DNA of 64,000 nucleotides from Oligoflexia bacterium (GTDB taxonomy: Bacteria > Bdellovibrionota > Bacteriovoracia > Bacteriovoracales > Bacteriovoracaceae), in NCBI GenBank assembly GCA_015232355.1, contig JADFZW010000001.1, forward strand, positions 186,001 through 250,000. Direction: 5' to 3'. The notes below the pieces were generated by a model. The model had not been told where the DNA came from and did not search any database. It saw nothing but the letters and a program-made list of their open reading frames with translations. The translations under genes and the position numbers were made by a program. Of this stretch, positions 1-9,649 are shown one piece after another (position 1 is the first letter of the stretch; each line of letters starts with the position of its first letter).

Positions 1-1
1 A

Positions 2-1582
2 GGTATTGAAATAAAACAAAACTTAAATTTATCAGTCGACTATTACGATACTCTTACTTACGTAGTACCATTTCAAAATAATAAAAAAAGTGTCTGCGGT
101 GCTTTCGTTTTAGATTTTTCTGATAATACTCTACCACCAATTGTCGCTAATACCATTGCTAAAAACATTGGTCTTGAACATGAATTCGCTAATGCTCAAG
201 AACTTATCAAAGATGTTTTAAGTGAATTTTTTTACACCATCATTGGTAAAACCATCTCCGAGTGGTCAACACTAGGATTACTCACTGAACTTAACAATTT
301 AATATCCAACGAAGATAGTCCAGATTTAAAACTTCCATTTAAAAGTGATAATGTTAAATACCTTTATGAAATTCTCTTCCATTTAGAAAGTGGCCATATC
401 CGCTTTAAAATTTTATTCTCTGAAAAACAAAAAGCTACGGCCACAACTCTCAATAAAATTTTAATCGTTGACGATTCCAAAACAGTTAGGGCCGCACTCA
501 AGAGTGGATTAAAGAAAGAACATTACATCACTGAAGAAGCAGCAGATGGATTGGAAGCAATTGAAAAGTACACATCCTTTGCACCAAACTTAGTGATCAT
601 TGACTTAATTATGCCTCGACTAGGAGGTATGGATGCCATTAAAAAGATACGCGAAATCGATAATCGCGCCAACTTTATTATTTTAAGTTCAGTAACAAAC
701 AAAGAGGATGCAGAGAATGCTAAAGAGCTAGGAGTTTTATGTTACATTACCAAGCCCTTACATATGAGTTTTATCCTAGAGACTATTAATAAAACCTCTC
801 TCTCTAAGGAAGTTGCTCTTTCCAAAGAACAAATAGAGCAAGAAGAAGAAGCGGTTCCACGTATAGACTTTACAGAAGAAGGAATTACCGCCGAAGATAA
901 AATATTAGTAGTTGATGATTCGAAAACCATTCGCCTTTTTGTTGCAAAAAATTTACAAAAAGAGGGGCTTGTAGTTATTGAAGCAACTAATGGCCAAGAG
1001 GCAATTGAAAAGTTTGTAGAATTTAAACCAAACATCGTTATCATGGATTTGGTTATGCCAGTAATGAATGGCTTCGATGCCATGAGAGAAATTAGACGAA
1101 TGGATGGCAATGTTAAATTTATTGTTCTAACATCTAAGAATAAAGATGAGGGTGATATCAGTTCTTTGCAAGCAGTTGACATCTCTTCTTACATCTTAAA
1201 ACCATTCGACATCGGACAAATCATTGAAGATGTAAGAAACATCTCTAGTGCATCCAAGGAACAAAACAAGCAATCCAATAAAAAAATATTAGTTGTAAAT
1301 AAATCGAAGACACTCAGACATGTTATGATTCAAATTTTAAACAATGAAGGATTTGAAATAGAAGAAGCGGGAACAGGTCCAGAAGCAGTTGAAAAGTTTA
1401 AAATATTTTCTCCAGTTTTAACCATTATGGATTTGAATCTACCTTACCTTAGTGGCTTCGAAGCAATGACTCAAATTCGTGAGCTAAATAGCGAAGCAAA
1501 GTTTGTTGTTTTAAGCTCACGTTCTAAAAACAATGACATCAATAAACTACTTTCAGTGGTTAAAAATGCTTTAGATCATTAG
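2..1582 (+). CDS. CheX-like domain plus three receiver (REC) domains, 5' partial
   Basis: The frame is open from the left window edge, so the N-terminus is missing; an internal Met at 551 is not the start. Residues 1-150 resemble a CheX-type chemotaxis phosphatase domain, but the expected ExxN catalytic pair reads E-F-F-Y here. REC1 (about 152-275) and REC2 (about 300-420) keep the acidic pair (VDDS), the phospho-acceptor Asp (IIDLIMP, IMDLVMP), Ser/Thr and the Lys (TKP, LKP). REC3 (about 428-526) has VNKS instead of VDDS, keeps an Asp (IMDLNLP) and stops before the conserved Lys, so it probably cannot be phosphorylated normally. No output domain is visible. Probable cytoplasmic phosphorelay or phosphate sink. 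The receiver calls are firm; the CheX call is tentative. Confidence 0.85.
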   Translation, partial: GIEIKQNLNLSVDYYDTLTYVVPFQNNKKSVCGAFVLDFSDNTLPPIVANTIAKNIGLEHEFANAQELIKDVLSEFFYTIIGKTISEWSTLGLLTELNNLISNEDSPDLKLPFKSDNVKYLYEILFHLESGHIRFKILFSEKQKATATTLNKILIVDDSKTVRAALKSGLKKEHYITEEAADGLEAIEKYTSFAPNLVIIDLIMPRLGGMDAIKKIREIDNRANFIILSSVTNKEDAENAKELGVLCYITKPLHMSFILETINKTSLSKEVALSKEQIEQEEEAVPRIDFTEEGITAEDKILVVDDSKTIRLFVAKNLQKEGLVVIEATNGQEAIEKFVEFKPNIVIMDLVMPVMNGFDAMREIRRMDGNVKFIVLTSKNKDEGDISSLQAVDISSYILKPFDIGQIIEDVRNISSASKEQNKQSNKKILVVNKSKTLRHVMIQILNNEGFEIEEAGTGPEAVEKFKIFSPVLTIMDLNLPYLSGFEAMTQIRELNSEAKFVVLSSRSKNNDINKLLSVVKNALDH

Positions 1583-1594
1583 AACATTATAACA

Positions 1595-2716
1595 TTATGC
1601 TATTTTATTTAATTCCTCTTTTAATCTACTAATCTCCTCTTCTAATCTCTTTCTCTTATTTTCTCTCTCTTCTTTTTCATTTTTCTCAAAAGTCTGCTTC
1701 TCTTTTAAATACTTTCTCTGCAAATCAGAACACATCTCCGTCATATCATCTATCTCTGCATTTAGTTTTTCCACTTCTGCTTCACTATGATTTGCTTTTC
1801 TAATCTCTTCTTTCAATAACAAAATTTCATTAAATAACGTTTTTACTTCATTATACTCATCTATCTTATGCTTTAAAGAATTACTTCTTTGAACTGCCTT
1901 GCTTATAACTCTCTCTAACTCTTCCATCTCAACAACATATAAATTATATAAATCAACACTCATCACATGGTGATTTTTTCTCTTGTACTCCATCTCTTTT
2001 TTTTGAAGTCTATCTATTAATTTATTTCTCTCACTAACAAAAAACTCCAATTTACACTTTATATCTTTCAATTTTACTAGTTTCAACTCCTGCTCATGCA
2101 AATCAACCTTTATTTGCTCATACAGTGGTAAAGTAGATTTTTCTCTATTGCTTTTCTTTATCCCTTCAAAAAAATTTCCAATATCTATATCGGTGGTGGT
2201 ATTAATCGATGGTTCTTTTTTTATCGCCTCTTCAATATGTTGATGTTGAAATTGAGATTGAGATTGAGATTGAAGTTGAACTTTAGTCTGCATGGTTAAA
2301 GTTATGTCTTGTGTATCGTCAGAAGAGGAGGAATTTGGATAGGAAATTTGAACAGAAGAGGCATCAACAGACCCTGTTCCCTGTTTTTTACTTAATATAT
2401 ATTTTATTTTACCAATTTCAAGAGTGTCCCCTGTGTTCAACTTATACTTAGTCTGCGCAGGAATTTTTTGTGAGTTTATCCTTGTTCCATTGAAAGAATG
2501 CAAATCAATAATATAACAACCATCCTCTTCTAAACAAACTTTAATATGTTTGCTACTGATATCTACATCCTTAACAATTATATCACATTTAGAACTTCTA
2601 CCTATAATTAGTCCATCTCTCAATTTCAATTGATTGTTATTTCTTTGATCAATTAAAATATAAGTGTCTTTGTTTTTGTCTTTATCTTTATCTGTGCTTG
2701 TACAATCATGCGCCAT
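1595..2716 (-). CDS. FHA-domain protein with long coiled coil
   Basis: The N-terminal FHA domain (about residues 20-110) has the canonical pieces GRSSKCDI, SSKHIK and FNGTRIN, which bind phosphothreonine peptides. A low-complexity linker with repeated Gln/Ser (about 145-160) follows. The C-terminal half is almost entirely charged heptad-like helix (about 190-373, rich in Glu, Lys and Leu), predicted coiled coil. No signal peptide or membrane segment. A strong ribosome-binding site (GGGGGGAG) precedes the ATG at 2716. The gene converges on the receiver protein 12 bases away. Likely a cytoplasmic scaffold reading Ser/Thr phosphorylation; its partner is unknown. Confidence 0.85.
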   Translation of the reverse strand: MAHDCTSTDKDKDKNKDTYILIDQRNNNQLKLRDGLIIGRSSKCDIIVKDVDISSKHIKVCLEEDGCYIIDLHSFNGTRINSQKIPAQTKYKLNTGDTLEIGKIKYILSKKQGTGSVDASSVQISYPNSSSSDDTQDITLTMQTKVQLQSQSQSQFQHQHIEEAIKKEPSINTTTDIDIGNFFEGIKKSNREKSTLPLYEQIKVDLHEQELKLVKLKDIKCKLEFFVSERNKLIDRLQKKEMEYKRKNHHVMSVDLYNLYVVEMEELERVISKAVQRSNSLKHKIDEYNEVKTLFNEILLLKEEIRKANHSEAEVEKLNAEIDDMTEMCSDLQRKYLKEKQTFEKNEKEERENKRKRLEEEISRLKEELNKIA

Positions 2717-2752
2717 TTATCTCCCCCCTATAAAATACTTGGATAATGACGA

Positions 2753-4369
2753 TTACTGATCCTTTTTAACTATAGAAATATTTTTAAATTTATCTGCCAG
2801 CTTAGAGCTAAATTGATTATTTTTCGAAGTTGTCTGTTGTTGATGATGCTGATGCTGTTGCTGTTGTTTTTGTTCTAAATGCTTCTTCCACTCATCCTTA
2901 TTTGGATCCGGTGGTACATTTAAAGAGATTCTTCTACCTTCCATATCTATTTCATCAATTTGTATAGTGGTAACATCTCCAACTTTAAGTTTGTCATATG
3001 GAAATTCAGGATTTTCTGCAACTTTCGATTTTGGAAGAAGTCCAATTATTCCCTCTTCTAATTCAACAAAAATTCCATAGACCTCTCGTCTAATAACTCT
3101 TCCACTTACTACTGATCCAGAAGGGAAATTTTCTAAAACTAGTGCCCATGGATCGGAACCAGCATCTTTTAGTGATAGAAGCGCACGTCTTGAATCGATT
3201 TGAATCTCCTTAATCATAACAGTAATACGCTCACCCTCTTTAAATAATTCATCTGAGCGAACAACTCGTTTTGTATAACTCATCTCTGATAAAGGAATGA
3301 GCCCTTCAATTCCAGGTGCTATCTCTACAAAGGCACCAAACTTCACACAACGAATTACCTTACCTGTTACTATTTGCCCCTCTTTAAAATTTTCAGAAAC
3401 CTTCATCCATGGTTCATCAGATGTTTGTTTCATTGAAAGAGAGATTCTAAGTTTTCCTTCTTTAACTTCACTCTTGATAACCTTAACTGTAACTTCTTGG
3501 CCTATAGTCACCACTGTTCTTGGATCATCTACTCTCGACCAACTTAGCTCTGAAACGTGAAGGAGTCCCTCTACACCTGGAGCGATTTCAACAAAAGCAC
3601 CAAATGCTTCAATCTTTTTAATTACTCCTTTTAGTGTATCGCCCTCTTTAGTATTTTGAATAAATGCTTTTTCAGAGAGCTCCCTCTGAGACTGCAGAAG
3701 TTTACGTCTGGAAACTATAATATTTCTTCCACCCTCTGTTATCTCGGAGATTAAAAATTCCAATTTTTGGCCAACATAATCAGCAGCATTTTCTACTCTT
3801 GATATATCAATTTGACTTATTGGACAGAAAGCTACTTTCCCTCTAATAGAGACACGTACTCCTCCATTACAAACTTCACTTATCTTTCCCTCTATAGGAA
3901 GCTTACTCCTATATGCTTCAAGTATATCTTGGGCATGACTTTTAGCTGTTGGTGAAACTGAAAGAGAGACTTCAGATCCTTTTACTTTTGTTATATAAAG
4001 ATCAAGTTTATCTCCAACCTTATAAGCAAAAATTCCCTCTGAATTAAGAAGTTCCTTCCTCGAACAAGTTCCATCTACTGGTCTGCCTGCATCTTTTTTT
4101 ATAGAAAAAAATACTTCAGCATCACCTATGGCCATCAACTCACAACTAATCTTCTCTCCTGCAGATAACTTTCTAATGGGCGCAGAAAATGATTCTTGTA
4201 GCAGATTATTAAATGGTGAAGACGACCGTGACGATGACGACTCTGACGAATGAGTTGACAAATCTTCTCCACTATCATCATCTCCTTCATTACTTTGATC
4301 GAGGAGATCACCAAACTCTTTACTAAACTTTTCATTAAACTTTATGTTGCTATTTATTTTATTTTTCAT
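2753..4369 (-). CDS. S1 RNA-binding domain protein (ribosomal protein S1 family)
   Basis: This 538-residue protein carries five tandem S1 (OB-fold) domains between about residues 70 and 500. The middle ones are the most typical (FGAFVEIAPGVEGLLHVSELS, then FGAFVEIAPGIEGLIPLSEMS). The N-terminus is acidic and Ser-rich (about 25-55), and the C-terminus is Gln/His-rich, ending in a basic tail. Classical ribosomal S1 in proteobacteria has six domains, so this is either a divergent S1 or an S1-like RNA-binding paralogue; rpsA cannot be assigned from one locus. No good Shine-Dalgarno is seen before the ATG at 4369. The FHA gene follows 36 bases downstream on the same strand. Confidence 0.85.
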   Translation of the reverse strand: MKNKINSNIKFNEKFSKEFGDLLDQSNEGDDDSGEDLSTHSSESSSSRSSSPFNNLLQESFSAPIRKLSAGEKISCELMAIGDAEVFFSIKKDAGRPVDGTCSRKELLNSEGIFAYKVGDKLDLYITKVKGSEVSLSVSPTAKSHAQDILEAYRSKLPIEGKISEVCNGGVRVSIRGKVAFCPISQIDISRVENAADYVGQKLEFLISEITEGGRNIIVSRRKLLQSQRELSEKAFIQNTKEGDTLKGVIKKIEAFGAFVEIAPGVEGLLHVSELSWSRVDDPRTVVTIGQEVTVKVIKSEVKEGKLRISLSMKQTSDEPWMKVSENFKEGQIVTGKVIRCVKFGAFVEIAPGIEGLIPLSEMSYTKRVVRSDELFKEGERITVMIKEIQIDSRRALLSLKDAGSDPWALVLENFPSGSVVSGRVIRREVYGIFVELEEGIIGLLPKSKVAENPEFPYDKLKVGDVTTIQIDEIDMEGRRISLNVPPDPNKDEWKKHLEQKQQQQHQHHQQQTTSKNNQFSSKLADKFKNISIVKKDQ

Positions 4370-4390
4370 TGCTCGATTATATATACACTT

Positions 4391-5044
4391 TCACCCATTT
4401 GACAAATGATTGATTCTCTCAATAAACTGCAATCTATCTTGTGTTGTATCATAGGTGATATGCACGATCTCACCATTTTTCATTCCATAATGATCTTTGC
4501 TACCAAGAGCAATGATTAATTGTTTTAAGAAAAAACCATGCGTAACAATTGCAACATTTTTATTAGAGGAATTTTTAGAGATATTTTCAGCGATGTTCAA
4601 GATCGAGCGAATGGCCGCCACCGCCCTTTGACGAAAAATATTTTTTTTCTCTCCTTCTGGAAATCCAAATTCATCATCACTCTCATCATCACTGGCCCAC
4701 CTCTCTAAAGAATTAACTCCAAACTTATCTTTAATTTCACTTTGTAATAATCCTGAGGCAAGGCCTGGATCAATCTCACTCAAATCCTCCCTCTGAAAAA
4801 CAGGTACCTCTAAATATTTTGCCACAATTTGCGCAGTCTCTAATGCTCTTTTTAGCGGACTGGAATAAATTGCTTGAATTTTAATGTCCATTAATTTGGG
4901 GGCCACCTCTGCTGCTTGCGCACGACCATTTTCATTTAACAAAATATCAATTCTTCCTTGAAAGCGACCGATCTTGTTCCAATCTGTCTCTCCATGTCTG
5001 AAGCAATAGAGATGTAAATGTTTTATTTCCAATATTTTTTTCAT
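4391..5044 (-). CDS. Histidine phosphatase family protein (phosphoglycerate mutase-like)
   Basis: The N-terminus has the phosphohistidine signature RHGETDWN followed by FQGRIDILLNENGRAQA. A second conserved block (SPLKRALETAQIVA) and the late catalytic His (VTHGFFLKQLI) complete the GpmB/CobC-type fold. About 217 residues is normal for the family. I chose the ATG at 5044; a TTG nine bases upstream would overlap the divergent aminotransferase frame. Substrate cannot be told from sequence: phosphoglycerate, alpha-ribazole phosphate or another phosphoester are all possible. An acidic Asp/Glu insertion (about 125-135, DDESDDEFG) is unusual. Confidence 0.85.
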   Translation of the reverse strand: MKKILEIKHLHLYCFRHGETDWNKIGRFQGRIDILLNENGRAQAAEVAPKLMDIKIQAIYSSPLKRALETAQIVAKYLEVPVFQREDLSEIDPGLASGLLQSEIKDKFGVNSLERWASDDESDDEFGFPEGEKKNIFRQRAVAAIRSILNIAENISKNSSNKNVAIVTHGFFLKQLIIALGSKDHYGMKNGEIVHITYDTTQDRLQFIERINHLSNG

Positions 5045-5111
5045 GCTAATCAATTATCATCTATCAAAAGTTTCTGGCCAGATAGTATTAGTAGCGGTAG
5101 TAAAAAAAATT

Positions 5112-6527
5112 ATGAATAACAAAAATACATCATATCCAATAATGCATCCAATATCGTATCCAAAAAATCAAAGAGCAAATATTATTAGCAAATCAGTTCC
5201 TGGAGATAAAAGCATCTCTCTTCGTAAATCAGAGGATAAAATGATTGCCCCTGGTCTGCAAGGATTCGCTTTAATGGCGGGAATTGTAGTCGACAGTGCA
5301 CTCGGATCGACAGTAACTGATGTTGATGGCAACACATACTTAGATATCATTGGTGGCATTGGCGTAGGCGGTATCGGTCACTCTCATCCAAAATATATTG
5401 AAGCATTAAAAGTTCAATTAGAAAAAGTAGCAATTGGAAGTTTTACTTCAACTGCTAGAATAGAATTACTGCAACAACTAAATGAACATCGTCTACATCA
5501 AAATTTAAATCGCATTCAATTCTACTCTAGTGGCGCAGAGGCAGTTGAATCTGCAATAAGACTTGCAAAAAATTATACAAAGAAATGGGAATTAGTTAGC
5601 TTCTGGGGTGGATTTCATGGAAAGACTCAAGGAGCGCTTGCTCTAATGGGTTCTGATTTTAAAAATACCTATGGACCTTTTTCTCCTGGAACACATATTC
5701 TTCCCTATGCAAATTGCTATCGTTGTCCATTTAAAATGAGTTATGAAAATAAGAAGTGCGGACTCTATTGTATAGAGTGGGCTAGAAAGCAACTCAAGAT
5801 GGAACTTAGTAGCGGGGGCGAAGGCGTGGCCGCTTTTATTATCGAGCCAATGCAAGGAACAGCTGGAAATGTAATTCCACCAATAGAGTTTATGGTTGAG
5901 GTTGCAAACTTGGCAAAAGAGTTTGAGGCACTTTTAATAGTTGATGAAATGATTACTGGTTTTGGTCGTACTGGTCTCTATTGGGGATCAATGCATTCAC
6001 AAATTAAACCAGATATTATTACCATCGGAAAACAATTTGCAGGTGGTTTCCCCTTGAGTGCAATTATCTCAAGTGATGAGATCACGGCCGCCAGACCGTG
6101 GTCAAATCCTTCGGGATCATCTTCTAGTTATGGTGGCAATCCATTAGCAATGGCGGCCGCCAATGCTGCTCTAAAAATTATCAATGAAGAAAAATTAGTT
6201 GAGAACTCTAATAGGGTTGGCAAATATTTTCTAGATAAAATTAAAGATTATCCCTCACGCTTTCCATTCATAGGAGAAGTTAGAGGACAAGGACTATTCT
6301 TAAGTATTGAGATGGTAAGCGATAAAAAAAATCGCACTCCACTTTCTAAAGAAAAATGTAACCTGATCTTTGATCAATTTTTAAAACGTGGATTACTTAC
6401 TATGTCTTATACTGGAAGTTTTCGAATTCAACCGGCCATGACAATTGATACAGCTACTGTAGATAATATCGTTGCCATTATGGATGAGGTATTTGAATCA
6501 TTACGAAACGAATTATGCTGCCAATAA
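5112..6527 (+). CDS. Class III PLP aminotransferase (4-aminobutyrate/ornithine type)
   Basis: Fold-type I class III aminotransferase. It has the PLP-phosphate region [15 protein letters not shown], a cofactor-binding Asp in [13 protein letters not shown] and the Schiff-base Lys in [12 protein letters not shown] Cys-rich stretch (NCYRCPF, then CGLYC) is typical of a GabT/racemase-like subfamily seen in archaea and anaerobes. The open frame runs up to 5043, but the ATG at 5112 is preferred because the longer form overlaps the start of the divergent phosphatase and adds a 23-residue unaligned tail. It stands alone, facing the chemoreceptor genes. Substrate unknown; an omega-amino acid such as 4-aminobutyrate is the default guess. 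It is not part of the lysine cluster 10 kb away. Confidence 0.85.
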   Translation: MNNKNTSYPIMHPISYPKNQRANIISKSVPGDKSISLRKSEDKMIAPGLQGFALMAGIVVDSALGSTVTDVDGNTYLDIIGGIGVGGIGHSHPKYIEALKVQLEKVAIGSFTSTARIELLQQLNEHRLHQNLNRIQFYSSGAEAVESAIRLAKNYTKKWELVSFWGGFHGKTQGALALMGSDFKNTYGPFSPGTHILPYANCYRCPFKMSYENKKCGLYCIEWARKQLKMELSSGGEGVAAFIIEPMQGTAGNVIPPIEFMVEVANLAKEFEALLIVDEMITGFGRTGLYWGSMHSQIKPDIITIGKQFAGGFPLSAIISSDEITAARPWSNPSGSSSSYGGNPLAMAAANAALKIINEEKLVENSNRVGKYFLDKIKDYPSRFPFIGEVRGQGLFLSIEMVSDKKNRTPLSKEKCNLIFDQFLKRGLLTMSYTGSFRIQPAMTIDTATVDNIVAIMDEVFESLRNELCCQ

Positions 6528-7763
6528 CTTAAGATCAGAATTAAAGTCAGAATTAGAGTCAGAATTGACCAAAGTAAATCTTCCAATCATATCTACCAGT
6601 GTTTTTGATTGAACATTTAAATCCTCTACTGCCAAAGCAGATCCTTCAGCATCTTGAGTATTTTTTTGAGTCACTTCACCAACTTGCTTTAATCCAAGAT
6701 TTACCTGCGAGACACCTTGTGATTGCTCATTCGATGCCGCTGCTATTTCACTTACAAGTTTAGTTACCTCAGTTATTCCAGTAACAATGTGATTAAGTGC
6801 TGTAGCAGTCTCCTTTGCAATATTAGAACCCTGATCAACTTTACATTTAGAATCTTCAATTAGTCCTGTAGTCTCTTTCGCTGCCTCTGCACTTCTGGCG
6901 GCCAAATTTCTTACCTCTTCTGCAACAACAGCAAAACCCTTCCCATGTTTACCAGCACGTGCTGCCTCAACTGCTGCATTTAGTGCCAATAGATTTGTTT
7001 GAAATGCAATCTCATCGATAACTTTAATAATCTTCGAAATGTTTTGACTTGAATCGATTATATCACTCATGGCCTTCAACATATTGGCCATCTGACTATT
7101 TCCCTTGTTTGCACTATCACTCACTTCGCTGGTTAGTGTTCGCGCTTTCCTTGCATTCTCGGCATTACTGTTGATCTGACTTCCAATTTCTGTCATAGAA
7201 GCAGTAATCTCCTCTAAAGATGATGCTTGTTTAGCTGCACCCTTTTGTAAGTTGGCACCAGTCTCGGTTACCACTTGAGAAGAAGTAGTCACTTTACCTA
7301 CTACTAGGCCAACTTTCGTAAGAATACTATTTAGCGATGAAGTAGTCTCGTTAACTGCATTTTTGATTATTGAAAGATCACCTTTATAATCTCCCTTGAC
7401 CGCTACACTAAGATTACCTTTTGCTACCTCTTGTAAAACTTTTACTGCTTCATTCATTGGTCGCAGTATCTCATCAACCAGATGATTTACACCAGTTAAT
7501 ATTCTCTTATACTCACCTTGATAGCAACTGTGATCTGCTCTAGTATGTAAATCACCATTAAGTACCGCTTTAGTTGCATCATCTAGAGATTTATTAACTG
7601 AAACTAGAGTATCAACCATTACATTCATGGCCAGCATACACTCACCAATCTCCGTGGAATCATTTACATCTATCTTAGACATATTACCCTTAGAAATTTC
7701 CTCCGCAAAGATCGCCATTTTGCGAACAGCACTTCCAATCTTACTACCTATTATTAAGACCAA
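6513..7763 (-). CDS. Chemoreceptor, cytoplasmic half (HAMP plus MCP signalling domain), separated by frameshift
   Basis: Begins with a HAMP-like segment ([20 protein letters not shown]) and continues as a methyl-accepting chemotaxis signalling helix bundle. The conserved hairpin tip is present ([20 protein letters not shown], then [17 protein letters not shown]), which binds CheA and CheW. There is no membrane segment in this frame. The frame overlaps the upstream sensor half by 20 bases and would need a TTG start (7763) with no visible Shine-Dalgarno. Joining the two frames by a +1 shift at about 7744-7763 restores a continuous TM2-HAMP junction. So this is most likely the 3' part of one receptor gene broken by a frameshift. 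The tail carries an Asn-Ser-Asp repeat. Confidence 0.85.
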   Translation of the reverse strand: MVLIIGSKIGSAVRKMAIFAEEISKGNMSKIDVNDSTEIGECMLAMNVMVDTLVSVNKSLDDATKAVLNGDLHTRADHSCYQGEYKRILTGVNHLVDEILRPMNEAVKVLQEVAKGNLSVAVKGDYKGDLSIIKNAVNETTSSLNSILTKVGLVVGKVTTSSQVVTETGANLQKGAAKQASSLEEITASMTEIGSQINSNAENARKARTLTSEVSDSANKGNSQMANMLKAMSDIIDSSQNISKIIKVIDEIAFQTNLLALNAAVEAARAGKHGKGFAVVAEEVRNLAARSAEAAKETTGLIEDSKCKVDQGSNIAKETATALNHIVTGITEVTKLVSEIAAASNEQSQGVSQVNLGLKQVGEVTQKNTQDAEGSALAVEDLNVQSKTLVDMIGRFTLVNSDSNSDFNSDLKLLAA

Positions 7764-8949
7764 ATATAATAGCTGCTACTAATACTGCCAAACTAACAAT
7801 AAAAATTATATATCCCATCTTTACAATTGGTTCATATGCCTCTTTTGTTGTCATCTCCACCATAACGGCCCACTTATTATCAAGAAAATTTTCAATCGAG
7901 CCAACACTCAAAACACTCTTTCCTTTATAGTTAGTAGTTTCTTCAATTAAAATTCGACCTGTTTCCGAGTTATCACTAGCAAATGCTAACACCTTATCTA
8001 TTATTGGAGATTTTAACTTTCCTTCTTCACTAACAGCATTGCCTGCATATTGATTTCCTAAAGTATATTTGCTATCAGAAGATCGAGTATCAGTCCTAAG
8101 TTTCCTATCACTTCCAATTAAATAAATCTCTCCAGTCGAACCAAGCCCAGTAGTAAATTTTGAAATAATATTTATTAACTCCCAATCCAACTCAACATAG
8201 AGAGTGGCCATTCGTTCATTTTTCGAATAACCATCACGATCATACTTAGAAAACATTGGGAATAAGAGAAAAGACGCCATCCTTCCCAATTTATCAGAGT
8301 AAAATAGATCAACTAAATATGCTCTACTATTGCTTACTTCTACTTTACCAATGCTATTAAATATCTTTGCTAAGTTTGTATCCTTAAAACTACCAGTTAT
8401 TAAATTTTTCCCTAAAAAAATATCTCGTTTTGCTTGAGCAATAACTATTCCACCACTTTGAATAATTCCTAAATTTTTTATTCCATATTGAAAAAGCAAC
8501 TCTTGAAAAATCTCTTTATATTTGTTGTCTAAATCAGTGTAGTATTTTTGATCTAAGGGAGTATCTTGTGAAATATCAATTCCCGCACCAAAAGCAATAC
8601 TCTCATAAGCAACCGATGCATCCTGAATAAACTTACTGGATGCCAATGATTTGATGCTACTTACTTGATTTGTTAAAATACTTGATATCTCATTTACTTT
8701 GTTTCTATGAACTGCCAATAAATTATCATTAATATTTTTTTTAATAGCATTAAGTGAGACATAGTAGCTGATCAAACCCAGTGCTAATAAAGCAAAAAAT
8801 GAAATAATTACAAAAGATGCTACAAGAAATGTCTTCAAGTTATACTTGATCCCTATAATTGCAAACATATTTGCTAATAAACCATTACTCCCTTTATTAG
8901 CACTATGAATATTATGACTATTATGAATATTGTGAATACCACGACTCAT
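7744..8949 (-). CDS. Chemoreceptor, membrane sensor half, separated by frameshift
   Basis: A short His/Asn-repeat N-terminus is followed by TM1 (about residues 38-65), a periplasmic ligand-binding region of about 290 residues of double-Cache character, and TM2 ([19 protein letters not shown]). The frame then ends at two consecutive stops before any HAMP or signalling domain. The next frame picks up exactly there. ATG at 8949 has a good AGGA ribosome-binding site. It lies 26 bases after the secreted Cache protein gene and is probably co-transcribed with it. Alone it would be a receptor without output. See the finding on the frameshift. Confidence 0.85.
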   Translation of the reverse strand: MSRGIHNIHNSHNIHSANKGSNGLLANMFAIIGIKYNLKTFLVASFVIISFFALLALGLISYYVSLNAIKKNINDNLLAVHRNKVNEISSILTNQVSSIKSLASSKFIQDASVAYESIAFGAGIDISQDTPLDQKYYTDLDNKYKEIFQELLFQYGIKNLGIIQSGGIVIAQAKRDIFLGKNLITGSFKDTNLAKIFNSIGKVEVSNSRAYLVDLFYSDKLGRMASFLLFPMFSKYDRDGYSKNERMATLYVELDWELINIISKFTTGLGSTGEIYLIGSDRKLRTDTRSSDSKYTLGNQYAGNAVSEEGKLKSPIIDKVLAFASDNSETGRILIEETTNYKGKSVLSVGSIENFLDNKWAVMVEMTTKEAYEPIVKMGYIIFIVSLAVLVAAIIFGLNNR

Positions 8950-8975
8950 AAAAATCCTTTTAAATTAAATTATTT

Positions 8976-9479
8976 TTATTCCCACGTTCCAGAACCTAAT
9001 ACCCAATCTTTCCCATCTGGTGTTTTACATGATTTTACCCAAGATACTTTTGGAGAAGGATCTGACTCCCCAAACTTTGTCCACTTGTATGTCACCCAAT
9101 CTCCCTCTGGTTTTACTTTTACTGCTTTCACGAATTCTACAAAGAGTGCTTTACCATCTGGATCTTTCGATTCAGAGATATCTTTTCCATCTAATTGTGG
9201 CTTTATTGGATGCATGACCATGAATGGTTTATCTTCAAAAGTTTGAATCCAAATGTAATCTGGTTCTCCACAACAGTCATAACGAAATTTTTTAATTTCT
9301 GCTATACCATCTTTACCTTTTGCTTTAACTATCTCACACATCTTATCAACGCTTGCTTTGACAACTTCTCTCTTGCAAATAGCCTTCTTTTTAGCATCAG
9401 TACAGTTTTCTTGAGCAAATAAATTCAAAGAAAAAAAAGCACACATAAGTAATACAAAAATAAAAAATCCTCTTTTCAT
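8976..9479 (-). CDS. Secreted single-Cache-domain protein
   Basis: A cleavable signal peptide (MKRGFFIFVLLMCAFFSLNLFA, cut near residue 22) precedes a small Cache domain. The diagnostic core is DYIWIQTF, MVMHPIKPQLDGKD, then WVLGSGTW at the C-terminus. Such sCache_2 domains are normally the extracytoplasmic part of chemoreceptors and histidine kinases and bind small carboxylates or similar ligands. Here the domain is free, periplasmic and placed 26 bases upstream of a chemoreceptor gene. It may therefore act as a soluble ligand-binding partner of that receptor. Five or six Cys suggest disulphides. The ribosome-binding site GGAGG precedes the ATG. Confidence 0.88.
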   Translation of the reverse strand: MKRGFFIFVLLMCAFFSLNLFAQENCTDAKKKAICKREVVKASVDKMCEIVKAKGKDGIAEIKKFRYDCCGEPDYIWIQTFEDKPFMVMHPIKPQLDGKDISESKDPDGKALFVEFVKAVKVKPEGDWVTYKWTKFGESDPSPKVSWVKSCKTPDGKDWVLGSGTWE

Positions 9480-9649
9480 AAAAAATCCTCCATTAATTTA
9501 GTTTGTTAAATTTTATCAATATTAAACATGCATTGAAGTCATGTTCAAACATGTCTATTATCAACTATTATTATACTTTTAATCATTATTCATTTCAAAA
9601 ATAAATTCAACTAGGCATTTTGATACTCGTTATCATCAAAGAATAAGAA
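9480..9649. other. Intergenic, control region of Cache-receptor operon
   Basis: AT-rich stretch of 170 bases between two minus-strand genes. It must hold the promoter of the Cache-receptor pair. A near-repeat of CATG-centred words (AACATGCATTGAAGTC, then TCAAACATGTCT, about 9527-9556) is visible, but I see no convincing -35/-10 pair or terminator. Confidence 0.4.
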
